A stretch of 33,698 nucleotides of DNA, from the NCBI GenBank assembly GCA_903840185.1, contig CAIMFA010000514.1, positions 1-33,698 on the forward strand. The letters are read 5' to 3'. The notes under the pieces were generated by a model. The model saw only the letters and a program-made list of their open reading frames with translations, was not told the DNA's origin and ran no database searches. Positions 21,884 through 30,936 of this stretch are shown here, in pieces. Positions within the stretch are counted from its first letter, which is position 1, and each line of letters starts with the position of its first letter. Origin of the DNA: an uncultured Lentisphaeria bacterium (GTDB taxonomy: Bacteria > Verrucomicrobiota > Lentisphaeria > Victivallales > Victivallaceae). The translations under genes and the position numbers were made by a program.

Positions 21884-24800
21884 TTATGGTAAAATTACCG
21901 CTCCATAGTTTGCGGCGCTTCCGCAGTTATCCGCCGTTCCAGCCCAGATAATCTGCGTCCGGCGTCCATGGTCGGCGGCATCCGCATCGTCAATAGCTAC
22001 ATCGAATAACATGGCATGCTGTTTCAGCGCCTCTTCAGGCAGAGTAAATGACCCGGAAAGAACGTATCCATGAGCATTTTGTTCGCTTGATACCTGAAAG
22101 TCCGGCAGCACTGATTTGCTCATTGGAAACACTTTGCCGTCAGCACGCACCACGATCTGGCCGCGGCCTGAAGCTTTGCCGGCACTGTCGAGCAGTGCAT
22201 AGAACAGTTCAACGCTATCCTGATCATAAGGAGCCCGGGCCGGTGTGGTCACCACCTGATCATCGCTAACCTGAATCTTAAAGTTTATCTTATTGCCGTT
22301 CCTGGTCAACTGCACTACCGCACTGGAATCCGCCGGCCCGTGCCATTTCGACGGTGTAAGCACACGATTTTGCGAGTCCATCTCTTCGCCGCCGACTTTC
22401 ACCTGCTCCTGCCGGTTGATCTTCAATTCAACACTGCCGCCGGACGGTAATTCCAGTTGCGGCCGCACTGTGTACGGCACCACCATAGCGAAACTGGTGT
22501 TCGCATCCCCTGCAATCTTCACATCCACTGCCGGATTGCCTTTGCCCTGCGGCACCATCAATATAATTTCCTGCTTTTCTCCGTTCGGGACGGTAAACTC
22601 TCTGCGTACCGGTGCTGATCCTGGAAAACCTGCGCCCATCGTAATCTGCATCGGTTTTAAAGTTGGATTAATCACGTTAATGCGTATTTTAACTTTACCG
22701 GGTTCGGAGCTTAACATCGGAGTCGCGGCAATGAAACTTACCACATCAAACGGCTTTTTCGATACGAAATATACCGGGGCTTCATCTATCGTCACCAGCG
22801 ACACGCCGTTGACGGCCGGCAGCTTCGATTGATTCCCGAAGAGGTCAACCTTTGTCACCTCTGAATCCGGGGTAGCGATGATTGCCAGCGGGAAACTGCC
22901 GGTACGGCACCAGACACAGGCCATATAACGTTCAGTTTTTTTACCGCTGAAATAGTATCCGAACATGCTGCTGACCAGCGGCAGTTCCTTCTCGAATTTC
23001 ATGCCCTGCAGCATCCGGGATAAATTAACGCTGGCGGCGTATGAAACTTTCGGAGCAAAATCATCCTGGAAGAACCCTGAGGTTCCGGTCACCAGATAGT
23101 TGAACGAACGCGCTATATTCACCGATTGCGACTGCATATGCCATTCCACAATCCGGCAGGCCTGCTCGTAGTCGGAAATCAGCGGGGTATCGTCGTAACC
23201 GGCCCGCGCACCTTTAGTTCCGGACTGGAAGCCGGTCTCACTGTTCCACATCGGCTTATTGCCTTCGCCGCGCCGTTTCAGAAAATCCCAGAGCCGCCGT
23301 ACTGCCGGAATGCTGTTGTCCCAGTATAAATTAGCGACTCCCATGCTGTAGTAATGGAAGTCGAGAATGTCATAATATGGTTCCGGTTTCAAATCCCAGA
23401 ACATTTTCGCGCCGAATACCCTGTCGCCTGGTTCCATTGCCGGTTTTTCCATTACGCCTTCGCCAAATACCGCGCAGAACCCCGGCAGCCCGACCAGTGC
23501 GTCCGGATTACCCTTTTTAACCGCCAGATATCCTGTTTTAAGTAATTTCAGATATGATTCCGGAGTACATGGCTGAAAAAACTCTTTGGTATCGTTCTCA
23601 TTGCCGATCTGAAAATATTTAACTTTCCCGCGATAGCGGCCCGCAAAATCCGTGACGAAATCCGACCACTGGTCAAGATTGCGCGGCATGTACTGGCTCA
23701 AGTAGGTAGTAGGCCGAGGGGTTCCCGGCTGATAGCTGGTCTGCCACGGCAAATTTCCGCCGGAAATATTGATGTAAAGCTCAAGATTGTATTTCTGCGC
23801 CATCGCGACGACTTTATCCATAACAGTCCAATCACGCTTCCCCGGGCTCTGCTCAAAGTCATCCCATTCAGTCCACACCCTGAACCAGCGGTTGCCGGCG
23901 GCGGCACTTACACGCATTACCCGCTCGACATATTCCGCACTGAAACGTTCTTTTTTCAGACTGAAAGCCTGCGTAATACCAAGCGGAGACTCATCCGCGG
24001 GGACGGTCAAATCAAGCTCAGGAGTCACAGCAAAAGCACGTTCAATATTTTGTACATTCCCATCTAATCCGGCCTTAATTTTCATATTATACCAGCCGTA
24101 AGGTAATTGCGGCAGCGAAAACCGGATTGAACCATCGGCAACCTCCGTGATCTTCGGAGCAGGATAAGTTTTGCCCAAAAAATCGGTAATCGTAAAATTC
24201 AGAGACGCCTTTTTGCCGCCGCCGTCCGGAAACAGAACTCCCCATGGATGCGGGTTATTACCGTAAAATAGACCGGAATTTTGTCCGCCCTCGATTTCCG
24301 CCCGGAAGCGCGGCTTGAATACAGTCAGCGAAAAACTCAGGATTTCGCCATTCAATAAATTGCCGTTCGCACTGGAGCCGCCGAGATAGAAATTACGGCC
24401 TTTGATCCAGTTGAAAGGTTCAATATTGCTGGCTTTCTCCCATTTGCCGTTGCCAAACGCCAGCAGATCATTACGGCTGAAAATAGCAACAGCTTCGTAG
24501 TCTTTGCCTTTGGTGATTTCGGTATTACGAAAAGCGTAATCCATCCTGCCGCGACGTTCATCACACATAACCCGGAAGTACAGCGACGGTTTTGGCGAAT
24601 TAGCGCCGACAAAAGAGATTTCCGTGGAATTCGGGTCCTGTCCGGAAAAATTCTGTCCGAAAGAAAAGATTGTACTGAATTGATTGCCGCCACCGTTACT
24701 CCAATTCGTTTTGAACCCGGCTTTTACTCCATAGCGATATTCAGGATGATCACAATATTTATCCGGCAGCAAAAAACCATAAACCTTGTCCGACCCGGCC

Positions 24801-25462
24801 AGATTTTTCAAAGTCTCACCATCTGATCCCTTCAACTCAGAGTTACGTCCGTTAAGCTGCAAAACATATTTCACAACCTCCGTCATTGCCGGGTCATGGA
24901 ACGGGTCATCTGCCGGTTTGGCGACAGACGCGGTTGAATCAGCAACCGATATTTTCAAATCGTCAATATCCAAAAATTTATCCGGCTTGCTCTGAATCCG
25001 TATCTGCATCAAAAATTTTGCGGCTCCGGCCGGAATCTTGATCTTATCGCTGAATTTGTTCCACACTCCTGATTTCTGAATTATGAAACCGTCATTATCT
25101 GCCTTGACGCTTTTGCCTTCGGCATTGCTAAATGCAATATACGCCCAGGCACCGTTGTGAAATGATGAACCTTCGACATCAGTACGGTAACGGAACTCGA
25201 CTTTCAAATCGCCTTCGCCGGAAAGCTGTAAATTTTGTTGTGTCATCAAACGCGGCATGTCTTTGCTGTTGGGCGCTGAAACCAGATGCACATATTTATT
25301 TCCGAGCGGTTCAGCCGTGATTTCGCCGTTCTGAATCACCCAGCCCGGCGGAAGCGCGTCAAACGAGGTGTCCAGTATTCCGCCGCCGGCTGACGCGCCG
25401 CCGGCCCCAAATGTCAACATCCCGGTTATAGCCAAAATGAATAATCTCGATAGTTTCATCAA
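21884..25462 (-). CDS. Large secreted multidomain glycosidase: signal peptide, N-terminal carbohydrate-binding-like module, LamG-like domain, clan-A-like (GH39/GH5-type) TIM barrel, C-terminal CBM9-like domain
   Basis: Signal MMKLSRLFILAITGMLTFGAGGASA; YFQIGNENDTKEFF (NE acid/base) and PMWNSETGFQSG (E nucleophile); C-terminal VVTTPARAPYDQDSVELFYALLDSAG is CBM9-like. Confidence 0.8.
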   Translation of the reverse strand: MMKLSRLFILAITGMLTFGAGGASAGGGILDTSFDALPPGWVIQNGEITAEPLGNKYVHLVSAPNSKDMPRLMTQQNLQLSGEGDLKVEFRYRTDVEGSSFHNGAWAYIAFSNAEGKSVKADNDGFIIQKSGVWNKFSDKIKIPAGAAKFLMQIRIQSKPDKFLDIDDLKISVADSTASVAKPADDPFHDPAMTEVVKYVLQLNGRNSELKGSDGETLKNLAGSDKVYGFLLPDKYCDHPEYRYGVKAGFKTNWSNGGGNQFSTIFSFGQNFSGQDPNSTEISFVGANSPKPSLYFRVMCDERRGRMDYAFRNTEITKGKDYEAVAIFSRNDLLAFGNGKWEKASNIEPFNWIKGRNFYLGGSSANGNLLNGEILSFSLTVFKPRFRAEIEGGQNSGLFYGNNPHPWGVLFPDGGGKKASLNFTITDFLGKTYPAPKITEVADGSIRFSLPQLPYGWYNMKIKAGLDGNVQNIERAFAVTPELDLTVPADESPLGITQAFSLKKERFSAEYVERVMRVSAAAGNRWFRVWTEWDDFEQSPGKRDWTVMDKVVAMAQKYNLELYINISGGNLPWQTSYQPGTPRPTTYLSQYMPRNLDQWSDFVTDFAGRYRGKVKYFQIGNENDTKEFFQPCTPESYLKLLKTGYLAVKKGNPDALVGLPGFCAVFGEGVMEKPAMEPGDRVFGAKMFWDLKPEPYYDILDFHYYSMGVANLYWDNSIPAVRRLWDFLKRRGEGNKPMWNSETGFQSGTKGARAGYDDTPLISDYEQACRIVEWHMQSQSVNIARSFNYLVTGTSGFFQDDFAPKVSYAASVNLSRMLQGMKFEKELPLVSSMFGYYFSGKKTERYMACVWCRTGSFPLAIIATPDSEVTKVDLFGNQSKLPAVNGVSLVTIDEAPVYFVSKKPFDVVSFIAATPMLSSEPGKVKIRINVINPTLKPMQITMGAGFPGSAPVRREFTVPNGEKQEIILMVPQGKGNPAVDVKIAGDANTSFAMVVPYTVRPQLELPSGGSVELKINRQEQVKVGGEEMDSQNRVLTPSKWHGPADSSAVVQLTRNGNKINFKIQVSDDQVVTTPARAPYDQDSVELFYALLDSAGKASGRGQIVVRADGKVFPMSKSVLPDFQVSSEQNAHGYVLSGSFTLPEEALKQHAMLFDVAIDDADAADHGRRTQIIWAGTADNCGSAANYGAVILP

Positions 25463-25584
25463 TACAACTCCGTTTATTTATATTGGAATCTCGTAAATAT
25501 ATGCTTGAACAGAAAAGTCACGCGGAATGATTCCGCCGCCATGACGCAACGGAATCAAGTCATTTCCCTGCCGCAATAAAAAGT

Positions 25585-26535
25585 TTAATTAGCTTTGGCG
25601 GTATCCGTGGCTACAGCCGGCTTAGCCGTCACCAGCCGTATTTCCCGTAAATCAAGAGTGCCTTTGCGTTGCTGCAGTCTTATCTGAAATGTAACAAATT
25701 CGGCTTTTTCCGGCGGATTCAGCGAAAATGATTGCGTCTGCCAGATTCCCGCGTTACCGAAAACCAGCGCACTGTTACCTGCCGGAGCTCCTTTAGCGTT
25801 GAACCAGGACACATGAATCCACGCTCCGACGTCCTGAGCGGAACCGTCAATTGAAGTTTGATAGATTGCCGACAATTCAAGCGGTTTTCCTGCCTGGATT
25901 GACAGCATCGGAGAGGTCAGCCTGGCCATTCCGCTGTCAGCTTTCAATTCAAGCGCGGAATATTTGAATCCATCCGGCGACACTTTTACAGCGCCGTTCT
26001 GAGCTTTTAAACTGCCGTTGCCTGATTCAAAATTCCAGACTCTCGCGCTGTTTTCCGGAGTCGCTTCCGCAATGGAGACTTCCTTGACATCTATAACTCC
26101 GGAACGTTCCTGTAAGCGCACTTGAAAGTTTATAGTCGAAGCATTCGCCAGCGGAATCACTATTTTTTCCGTCGCCCAGCCGTCGGTAGGCGGCAATATA
26201 TAGCCTTTTAACGCTGAATCCGGACTGCTCTGTTCTTTGCAGAAAACCGCCACCCAGGTGCCGCGGTCCTGCCCGGAATCAGTGACCGCAGTACGATATG
26301 TAACCGTAATACAAGCAGTTGTTCCCTGAGCAAATTCAACGGTGGGAGAAGATATCATCGCTGAACTTTTATTGTTCTCGTTTTTCATGCGGAAAATTCC
26401 GGTGCCGCCGTCGGTAACATTCTCAGCTTTATCCAATGTCCACCCGTCCGCACTACCGCCCGGCTTTAACACGTTGTCCGCCAATACCGGCGACGCGATT
26501 AAAATACCCGCAACTAAACATATTAGCGGTTTCAT
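25585..26535 (-). CDS. Secreted non-catalytic protein made of two tandem carbohydrate-binding-like modules
   Basis: Signal MKPLICLVAGILIASPVLA. Internal duplication: STINFQVRLQERSGVIDVKEVSIAEA versus EFVTFQIRLQQRKGTLDLREIRLVTA. Confidence 0.75.
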   Translation of the reverse strand: MKPLICLVAGILIASPVLADNVLKPGGSADGWTLDKAENVTDGGTGIFRMKNENNKSSAMISSPTVEFAQGTTACITVTYRTAVTDSGQDRGTWVAVFCKEQSSPDSALKGYILPPTDGWATEKIVIPLANASTINFQVRLQERSGVIDVKEVSIAEATPENSARVWNFESGNGSLKAQNGAVKVSPDGFKYSALELKADSGMARLTSPMLSIQAGKPLELSAIYQTSIDGSAQDVGAWIHVSWFNAKGAPAGNSALVFGNAGIWQTQSFSLNPPEKAEFVTFQIRLQQRKGTLDLREIRLVTAKPAVATDTAKAN

Positions 26536-26558
26536 ATCAACTCCGTTTGTTAAAATAT

Positions 26559-27209
26559 TTACTTTTTAAGCGTATTGCCGTCGAAGAAGTTAAAATTATA
26601 TGGTATTTGCTCGACATGCCCGTCCACGAACAACGTATTCATGGTGCGGTTCGGGTGACACCAGTTCAAATATGCCATGCCGCCGCCTGTCCACCAAAGT
26701 TCGCCGTAAACATAGCCGTTATCGCCTACTCTGGGCATCGCGTCGCCGTGAAGCATACCCCTTGCCGAAGGTTTGGTTATCTGCGATACCTTAATTGAAT
26801 TAAGGTCAATAGTAAATCCGCCGCGCGCAGGGTACATGGTCGTCCGCAATACAGCTGGTTCCGGACATGCGGCCTCTGTCTCCGGACAGATCATTATTCT
26901 TCCAGTTCTCCTGGTAAGCGCAGTTGACCAGTTCCATTTCGGATCGGCATGATACATTAGTTTAACAAACCAGAATGTATTTAGCTGACCGACATTAAAA
27001 CAAATAGGCGGCTGCCATTCCCGGTTGTCCTGCCGGTAGAATTCCATCAGTGTGCCAACCTGTTTTAAATTGTTTTTACAGGTGGTGCTTCTGGCGGTTT
27101 TCCGCGCTTTAGTCAACGCCGGCAGCAGCATTCCTGCCAAAATTGCGATGATGGCGATCACCACGAGGAGTTCGATGAGTGTAAAATTTTTCCTTCTTTG
27201 AGTCTTCAT
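26559..27209 (-). CDS. Type IV pilin-like (pseudopilin) protein with prepilin N-terminal cleavage/methylation motif
   Basis: [32 protein letters not shown] prepilin signature; C-terminal [10 protein letters not shown] motif. GGAGG lies upstream of ATG at 27209; an in-frame ATG at 27281 also exists. Confidence 0.93.
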   Translation of the reverse strand: MKTQRRKNFTLIELLVVIAIIAILAGMLLPALTKARKTARSTTCKNNLKQVGTLMEFYRQDNREWQPPICFNVGQLNTFWFVKLMYHADPKWNWSTALTRRTGRIMICPETEAACPEPAVLRTTMYPARGGFTIDLNSIKVSQITKPSARGMLHGDAMPRVGDNGYVYGELWWTGGGMAYLNWCHPNRTMNTLFVDGHVEQIPYNFNFFDGNTLKK

Positions 27210-27296
27210 TCCCTTGCCTCCGTTCTTGTTTTTTACTGGTTTATTAATACTTAGGTTCAATTCATTTTTTGTTTTTTTCATGCGCTTAATCCGCTC

Positions 27297-29684
27297 CTAT
27301 TTGATTATCTCCGCCCATTGCAGGGCGGTGCCGGAATAAGTGATTTTCACGTCTTTAAAATTATTTTTTCTGGCGATGATTCCTCTCGGCGAAAGGAACG
27401 GCTGCGGTGAGCCTTTTTCCGGCATTGGCTGTGCCGGTTCAAATACCAGCTGTCCCAGATCTTCACAGTGCGGCTTGATAACTTCGCTGTCAATGCGGAT
27501 TCCGCGCTTGGATTTGTTCAGATCGCACTTTTCGATAAGCGAGTCTGCGACCGCTCCCCGGATCCGGATTGAACTGTTATTGTCAACCACATGGCGTCGG
27601 ATGATCTGGAATATGCTCAATGCCAGCGCCTGCCCCGGATGCAGATTTTTACGTCCGGTAAGCTCTTCCAAATCCTGCTCGGTCAATTGTCCGTCCTGAT
27701 CCGCGCCTAATTCATCAACATAAAATCTTACCTGCCATCCCCAGATGTTCAGCGTACCCTCACCGCCAAGCCAGCGGTCGATTTCGGATTCACCGCCCCC
27801 CCAGCCGTTGCCGACAATCACCCGGTTATCCAAGAACTGATTGTACCAGCTTATTTCGACTCGCTGAAAGCGGTTTTTCAGGTTTCTGCCCAGTTTGCTG
27901 CAACTGTTCATATTTGAACAGCGGATAGCGTTATTTTCCGCGACAATGCACTCGCAGTTCGGCGGATAAAGCTGCACAAAGGTGCCAGTGTCTTCCATCG
28001 AGTTGCCGACAATCAGGTGCTGACCATTAAACGCACCGACAGAGATTGTCGAATCTTTGTCAGGCTCCACCGAAAACGGAGTTTCCAGTACCAGTTCACG
28101 TCCCTTATAAGATTCTACGTGCCGGTACTGCCCCCGGCCTCTGCCGGCAAGGATGTATAGCGTAGTTTTTTCAAGTGAAGGCAGATTGTCTCTGATTCCG
28201 TCCATGCCGGTAACCGGATCTCCGGCGAGCGTAACAGTACTGCCTGAGATTTTTGCGATGCTGCCGATGTACGCCGTGCCATGGCCGTCCAGCGTGAACG
28301 CCTCGTGGTCGCCGCCGTAAATCCGCTTGATTTTATTGTCCGCAAAATACAGATGCTGGTTTCTTACAGCCCCGTAGTGCAATGAAGTATAACCGCCCCA
28401 TGCAGTCAGTGAATTTGCCGCATAGTCAATATTTTCGATAATGTTACCATTGCCCCCCGCGAATTCTCCGAAATTCGTGCCGTAGGCTTTGCAATTCGCG
28501 ATCCGTCCGCCTTTAACATGTTTCAACCGCATGACGCTGGCGGAACCGTAAAGATCGCAGCTTTCAACCTGAATATTGCTGCAATTATTGAATTCCAGGA
28601 TGTTGCCCATCTTGGAATGCTCTTCATTCACGCCGCGGCGGTGATGAGGTTTGCCGCCTGCTCCGCACATATAATAGCAGTTGGCGCGGACAAGAATGTT
28701 TTTAATCGTGATGTTGTCAGTATCGGCAGTAATGATATTGCGGTGTCTGCCCTGGGTGAAAATAGACAGATCTGAAATCGTATTGTCGCCCATGCATTCA
28801 ATTAAAGAATAAAGCGGCTCCTGTTTATCGGGCCACCACAGGCTTACCATGTCCCGGCTTTCGCCTTTGAATGAAATACCTTTGGGAATGACCAGCGGCG
28901 AAGAGATGAAAGTCCCGGTTCTGAGAATCGAATCTATCCGGTAACGCCCGCTGGGAAAATACACAATGCCTCCGCCGTACGAGGTAAGTCTTTCCATCGC
29001 CTGAACTATGGCAAATGTGCTGTCTTTAAGCCCTTCCGGATCGGCGCCGCAGTCAACCACGTTCATTACTATTTCACAGGCGGCGGATTTCGTCTGAATA
29101 TGAACTGTTCCGGCCTGCCGCCAGCCGTAAGTGCCGCCGCAGCCGTTATGAATATAAAGATCATATTCACCCGCCGGAGTATTGTCCGGAATGGAGAATT
29201 CCAGCGAATACATTGAAGCTTTTACCACCGGCAAAGTAATGTCACTGCCGTTTTTTCTGAGGACTGCCGTGGACGTACCGCCATGATTAAGAGATTTGCC
29301 CAGCACCCGGAACCAGCCGCCGGTGACCGCGGCGCCCAGTCCGCGTTCCCCCTGGGTCCACCAGCAGTCGGGAGCATTTACCAGGAATGCTTCGGAGACA
29401 AGTTTGCCGCGGACTGCCCGGCACGCGTAAATCCCCGTCGGCAGATTCGCGGGAACAACAAACGCCAGGCGATGATTTTCCTGGGAAATAATTTCCGGGG
29501 TCAATGCTTTGTCCCATTTTACTGCCGCACCGGCAGCCGGCTTGCCGGATTTGCCGTTTTCTGTAAAAACCAGTTCTATTTTTGTCCCCTTACCAAGCAG
29601 ATGACCGGAAACCATCACGGTCTCATCAGGCCTTACCGGCGCGGAATGCCAGAAAATCACGGGAATCTCTTGCGATAACTTCAT
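27297..29684 (-). CDS. Right-handed parallel beta-helix protein (pectate-lyase-3-like) with additional N-terminal domain, paralogue 1
   Basis: VVDCGADPEGLKDSTFAIVQAMERLTSYGGGIVYFPSGRYRI. Shares IYGGDHEAFTLDGHG, QLYPPNCECI and WYNQFLDN with 15389-17749. Confidence 0.87.
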   Translation of the reverse strand: MKLSQEIPVIFWHSAPVRPDETVMVSGHLLGKGTKIELVFTENGKSGKPAAGAAVKWDKALTPEIISQENHRLAFVVPANLPTGIYACRAVRGKLVSEAFLVNAPDCWWTQGERGLGAAVTGGWFRVLGKSLNHGGTSTAVLRKNGSDITLPVVKASMYSLEFSIPDNTPAGEYDLYIHNGCGGTYGWRQAGTVHIQTKSAACEIVMNVVDCGADPEGLKDSTFAIVQAMERLTSYGGGIVYFPSGRYRIDSILRTGTFISSPLVIPKGISFKGESRDMVSLWWPDKQEPLYSLIECMGDNTISDLSIFTQGRHRNIITADTDNITIKNILVRANCYYMCGAGGKPHHRRGVNEEHSKMGNILEFNNCSNIQVESCDLYGSASVMRLKHVKGGRIANCKAYGTNFGEFAGGNGNIIENIDYAANSLTAWGGYTSLHYGAVRNQHLYFADNKIKRIYGGDHEAFTLDGHGTAYIGSIAKISGSTVTLAGDPVTGMDGIRDNLPSLEKTTLYILAGRGRGQYRHVESYKGRELVLETPFSVEPDKDSTISVGAFNGQHLIVGNSMEDTGTFVQLYPPNCECIVAENNAIRCSNMNSCSKLGRNLKNRFQRVEISWYNQFLDNRVIVGNGWGGGESEIDRWLGGEGTLNIWGWQVRFYVDELGADQDGQLTEQDLEELTGRKNLHPGQALALSIFQIIRRHVVDNNSSIRIRGAVADSLIEKCDLNKSKRGIRIDSEVIKPHCEDLGQLVFEPAQPMPEKGSPQPFLSPRGIIARKNNFKDVKITYSGTALQWAEIIK

Positions 29685-29727
29685 AACTGTTCCTTACAAT
29701 TAATATGGAAATACTGATAAAATAGTG

Positions 29728-30813
29728 TTAAAAATCTTTGACCGGGCCTGTACTCTTGCGGACAATCAACTCCAGCTTAACCTTCTGCTGGATCTTCCGG
29801 TTCATATAATTGCTCATCATCTGAAAAACGCTGTCTGCCGCCATATAGCCCAGCGAATAATAATCCTGCCGGATGGTGGTCAGCGGAGGATCGATATATC
29901 CGGCAAAAGCAAGATCGTCAAATCCGGTTACCGATACCTGTTCCGGAACCTTGTAATGATGATGGTTCAGCCAGCGGATAATTTCCACGGCAGCATTATC
30001 GGAAACGGAAATGATGGCGGTCGGCGGTTCCGGAACCTGGAAAAACTTTTCCGTCAATTTGTAAAATTCAACTATTGGCTTATCGTCAGTTACTGCTATC
30101 GAAACTTGCATCTGCTTGTCAAAAGCAATACCATGACTTTTCAATGTTTCAATAACTCCGCGACGTCTTTCCTCAAAATGATCGTGAATGAGTGATTCCA
30201 TCATGAACAGACCGAACCGGCGATGTCCCAGTGCCAGCAGATGCTCTGTCACTTTCTTCATAGCGTCATAATTGTCAATATCCTGATAACTGCAGCCCTG
30301 AATAGTGCGTCCTTCAACGATGAACGGTATTCCGGCATCCTCCACCAGCTTGATCGTATCAGCATCCAATTCATAGTCGTACATAAAAATTACCCCGGTC
30401 TGCAGCGCGGGGTTGTTTTTAACCGTTTCAATGGTCTTCTTTAACTGCTCATTGGGTATCAATTGAAGCTGACCGTGCTCTTCCTGGGTCCGCATAAAAG
30501 CTCCTGCCATCAAACTCTGTAAATTTTTGTGCCCTTCCGTTGGCAGACTGATAACCCCAATCAGCACTTTCTGTTTCTGACCGGCAGGGGAAATAAACGT
30601 GCCTTTGCCGCGAACCCGGTATATGAGTCCTTCATTTTCCAGTTTTTTCAACGTATTGCGGATCGTAATCCGGCTCACGTCAAATTCCTGGCTCAATACT
30701 TCTTCCGGAGGAAGCTGACTCTCGGGAGAATACTTGCCGGAAGCAATATCATTATGTATTTTCTCAGCCAGCTGCAGATAAATCGGCTTAAAGCTGTACC
30801 GGTTTATAATCAT
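29728..30813 (-). CDS. AraR-like transcriptional regulator (GntR-type wHTH + LacI-type periplasmic-binding-like sensor)
   Basis: MIINRYSFKPIYLQLAEKIHNDIASGKYSPESQLPPEEVLSQEFDVSRITIRNTLKKLENEGLIYRVRGKGTFISP then LacI-like VSVTGFDDLAFAGYIDPPLTTIRQDYYSLG. ATG at 30813 chosen because 30864 falls inside the promoter/operator. Confidence 0.95.
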   Translation of the reverse strand: MIINRYSFKPIYLQLAEKIHNDIASGKYSPESQLPPEEVLSQEFDVSRITIRNTLKKLENEGLIYRVRGKGTFISPAGQKQKVLIGVISLPTEGHKNLQSLMAGAFMRTQEEHGQLQLIPNEQLKKTIETVKNNPALQTGVIFMYDYELDADTIKLVEDAGIPFIVEGRTIQGCSYQDIDNYDAMKKVTEHLLALGHRRFGLFMMESLIHDHFEERRRGVIETLKSHGIAFDKQMQVSIAVTDDKPIVEFYKLTEKFFQVPEPPTAIISVSDNAAVEIIRWLNHHHYKVPEQVSVTGFDDLAFAGYIDPPLTTIRQDYYSLGYMAADSVFQMMSNYMNRKIQQKVKLELIVRKSTGPVKDF

Positions 30814-30848
30814 GCTTAAACTCTCTTGTTTAATTATCGTTGTACTGT

Positions 30849-30881
30849 AAGTATTATAAGACATACTTGGAAATATGTCAA
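30849..30881 (-). promoter_or_regulatory. Consensus sigma70 promoter with overlapping inverted-repeat operator upstream of the AraR-like gene
   Basis: Minus strand TTGACA (30881-30876), 17-bp spacer, TATAAT (30858-30853). Inverted repeat AAGTAT-N8-ATACTT (30849-30868) covers the -10. Confidence 0.8.
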
Positions 30882-30936
30882 TAGCGCTTCATCATTATGG
30901 AGAAAGTTTCTTTAAAAATAAACTGCGCGGGATGTA

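Noticed and set aside
30814-30864. Longer N-terminus of the AraR-like protein (start 30864 in the ORF track)
   Set aside because: The extra codons overlap the -10/operator region, and the paralogue aligns from MIINRYSFKPIYLQ (30813).
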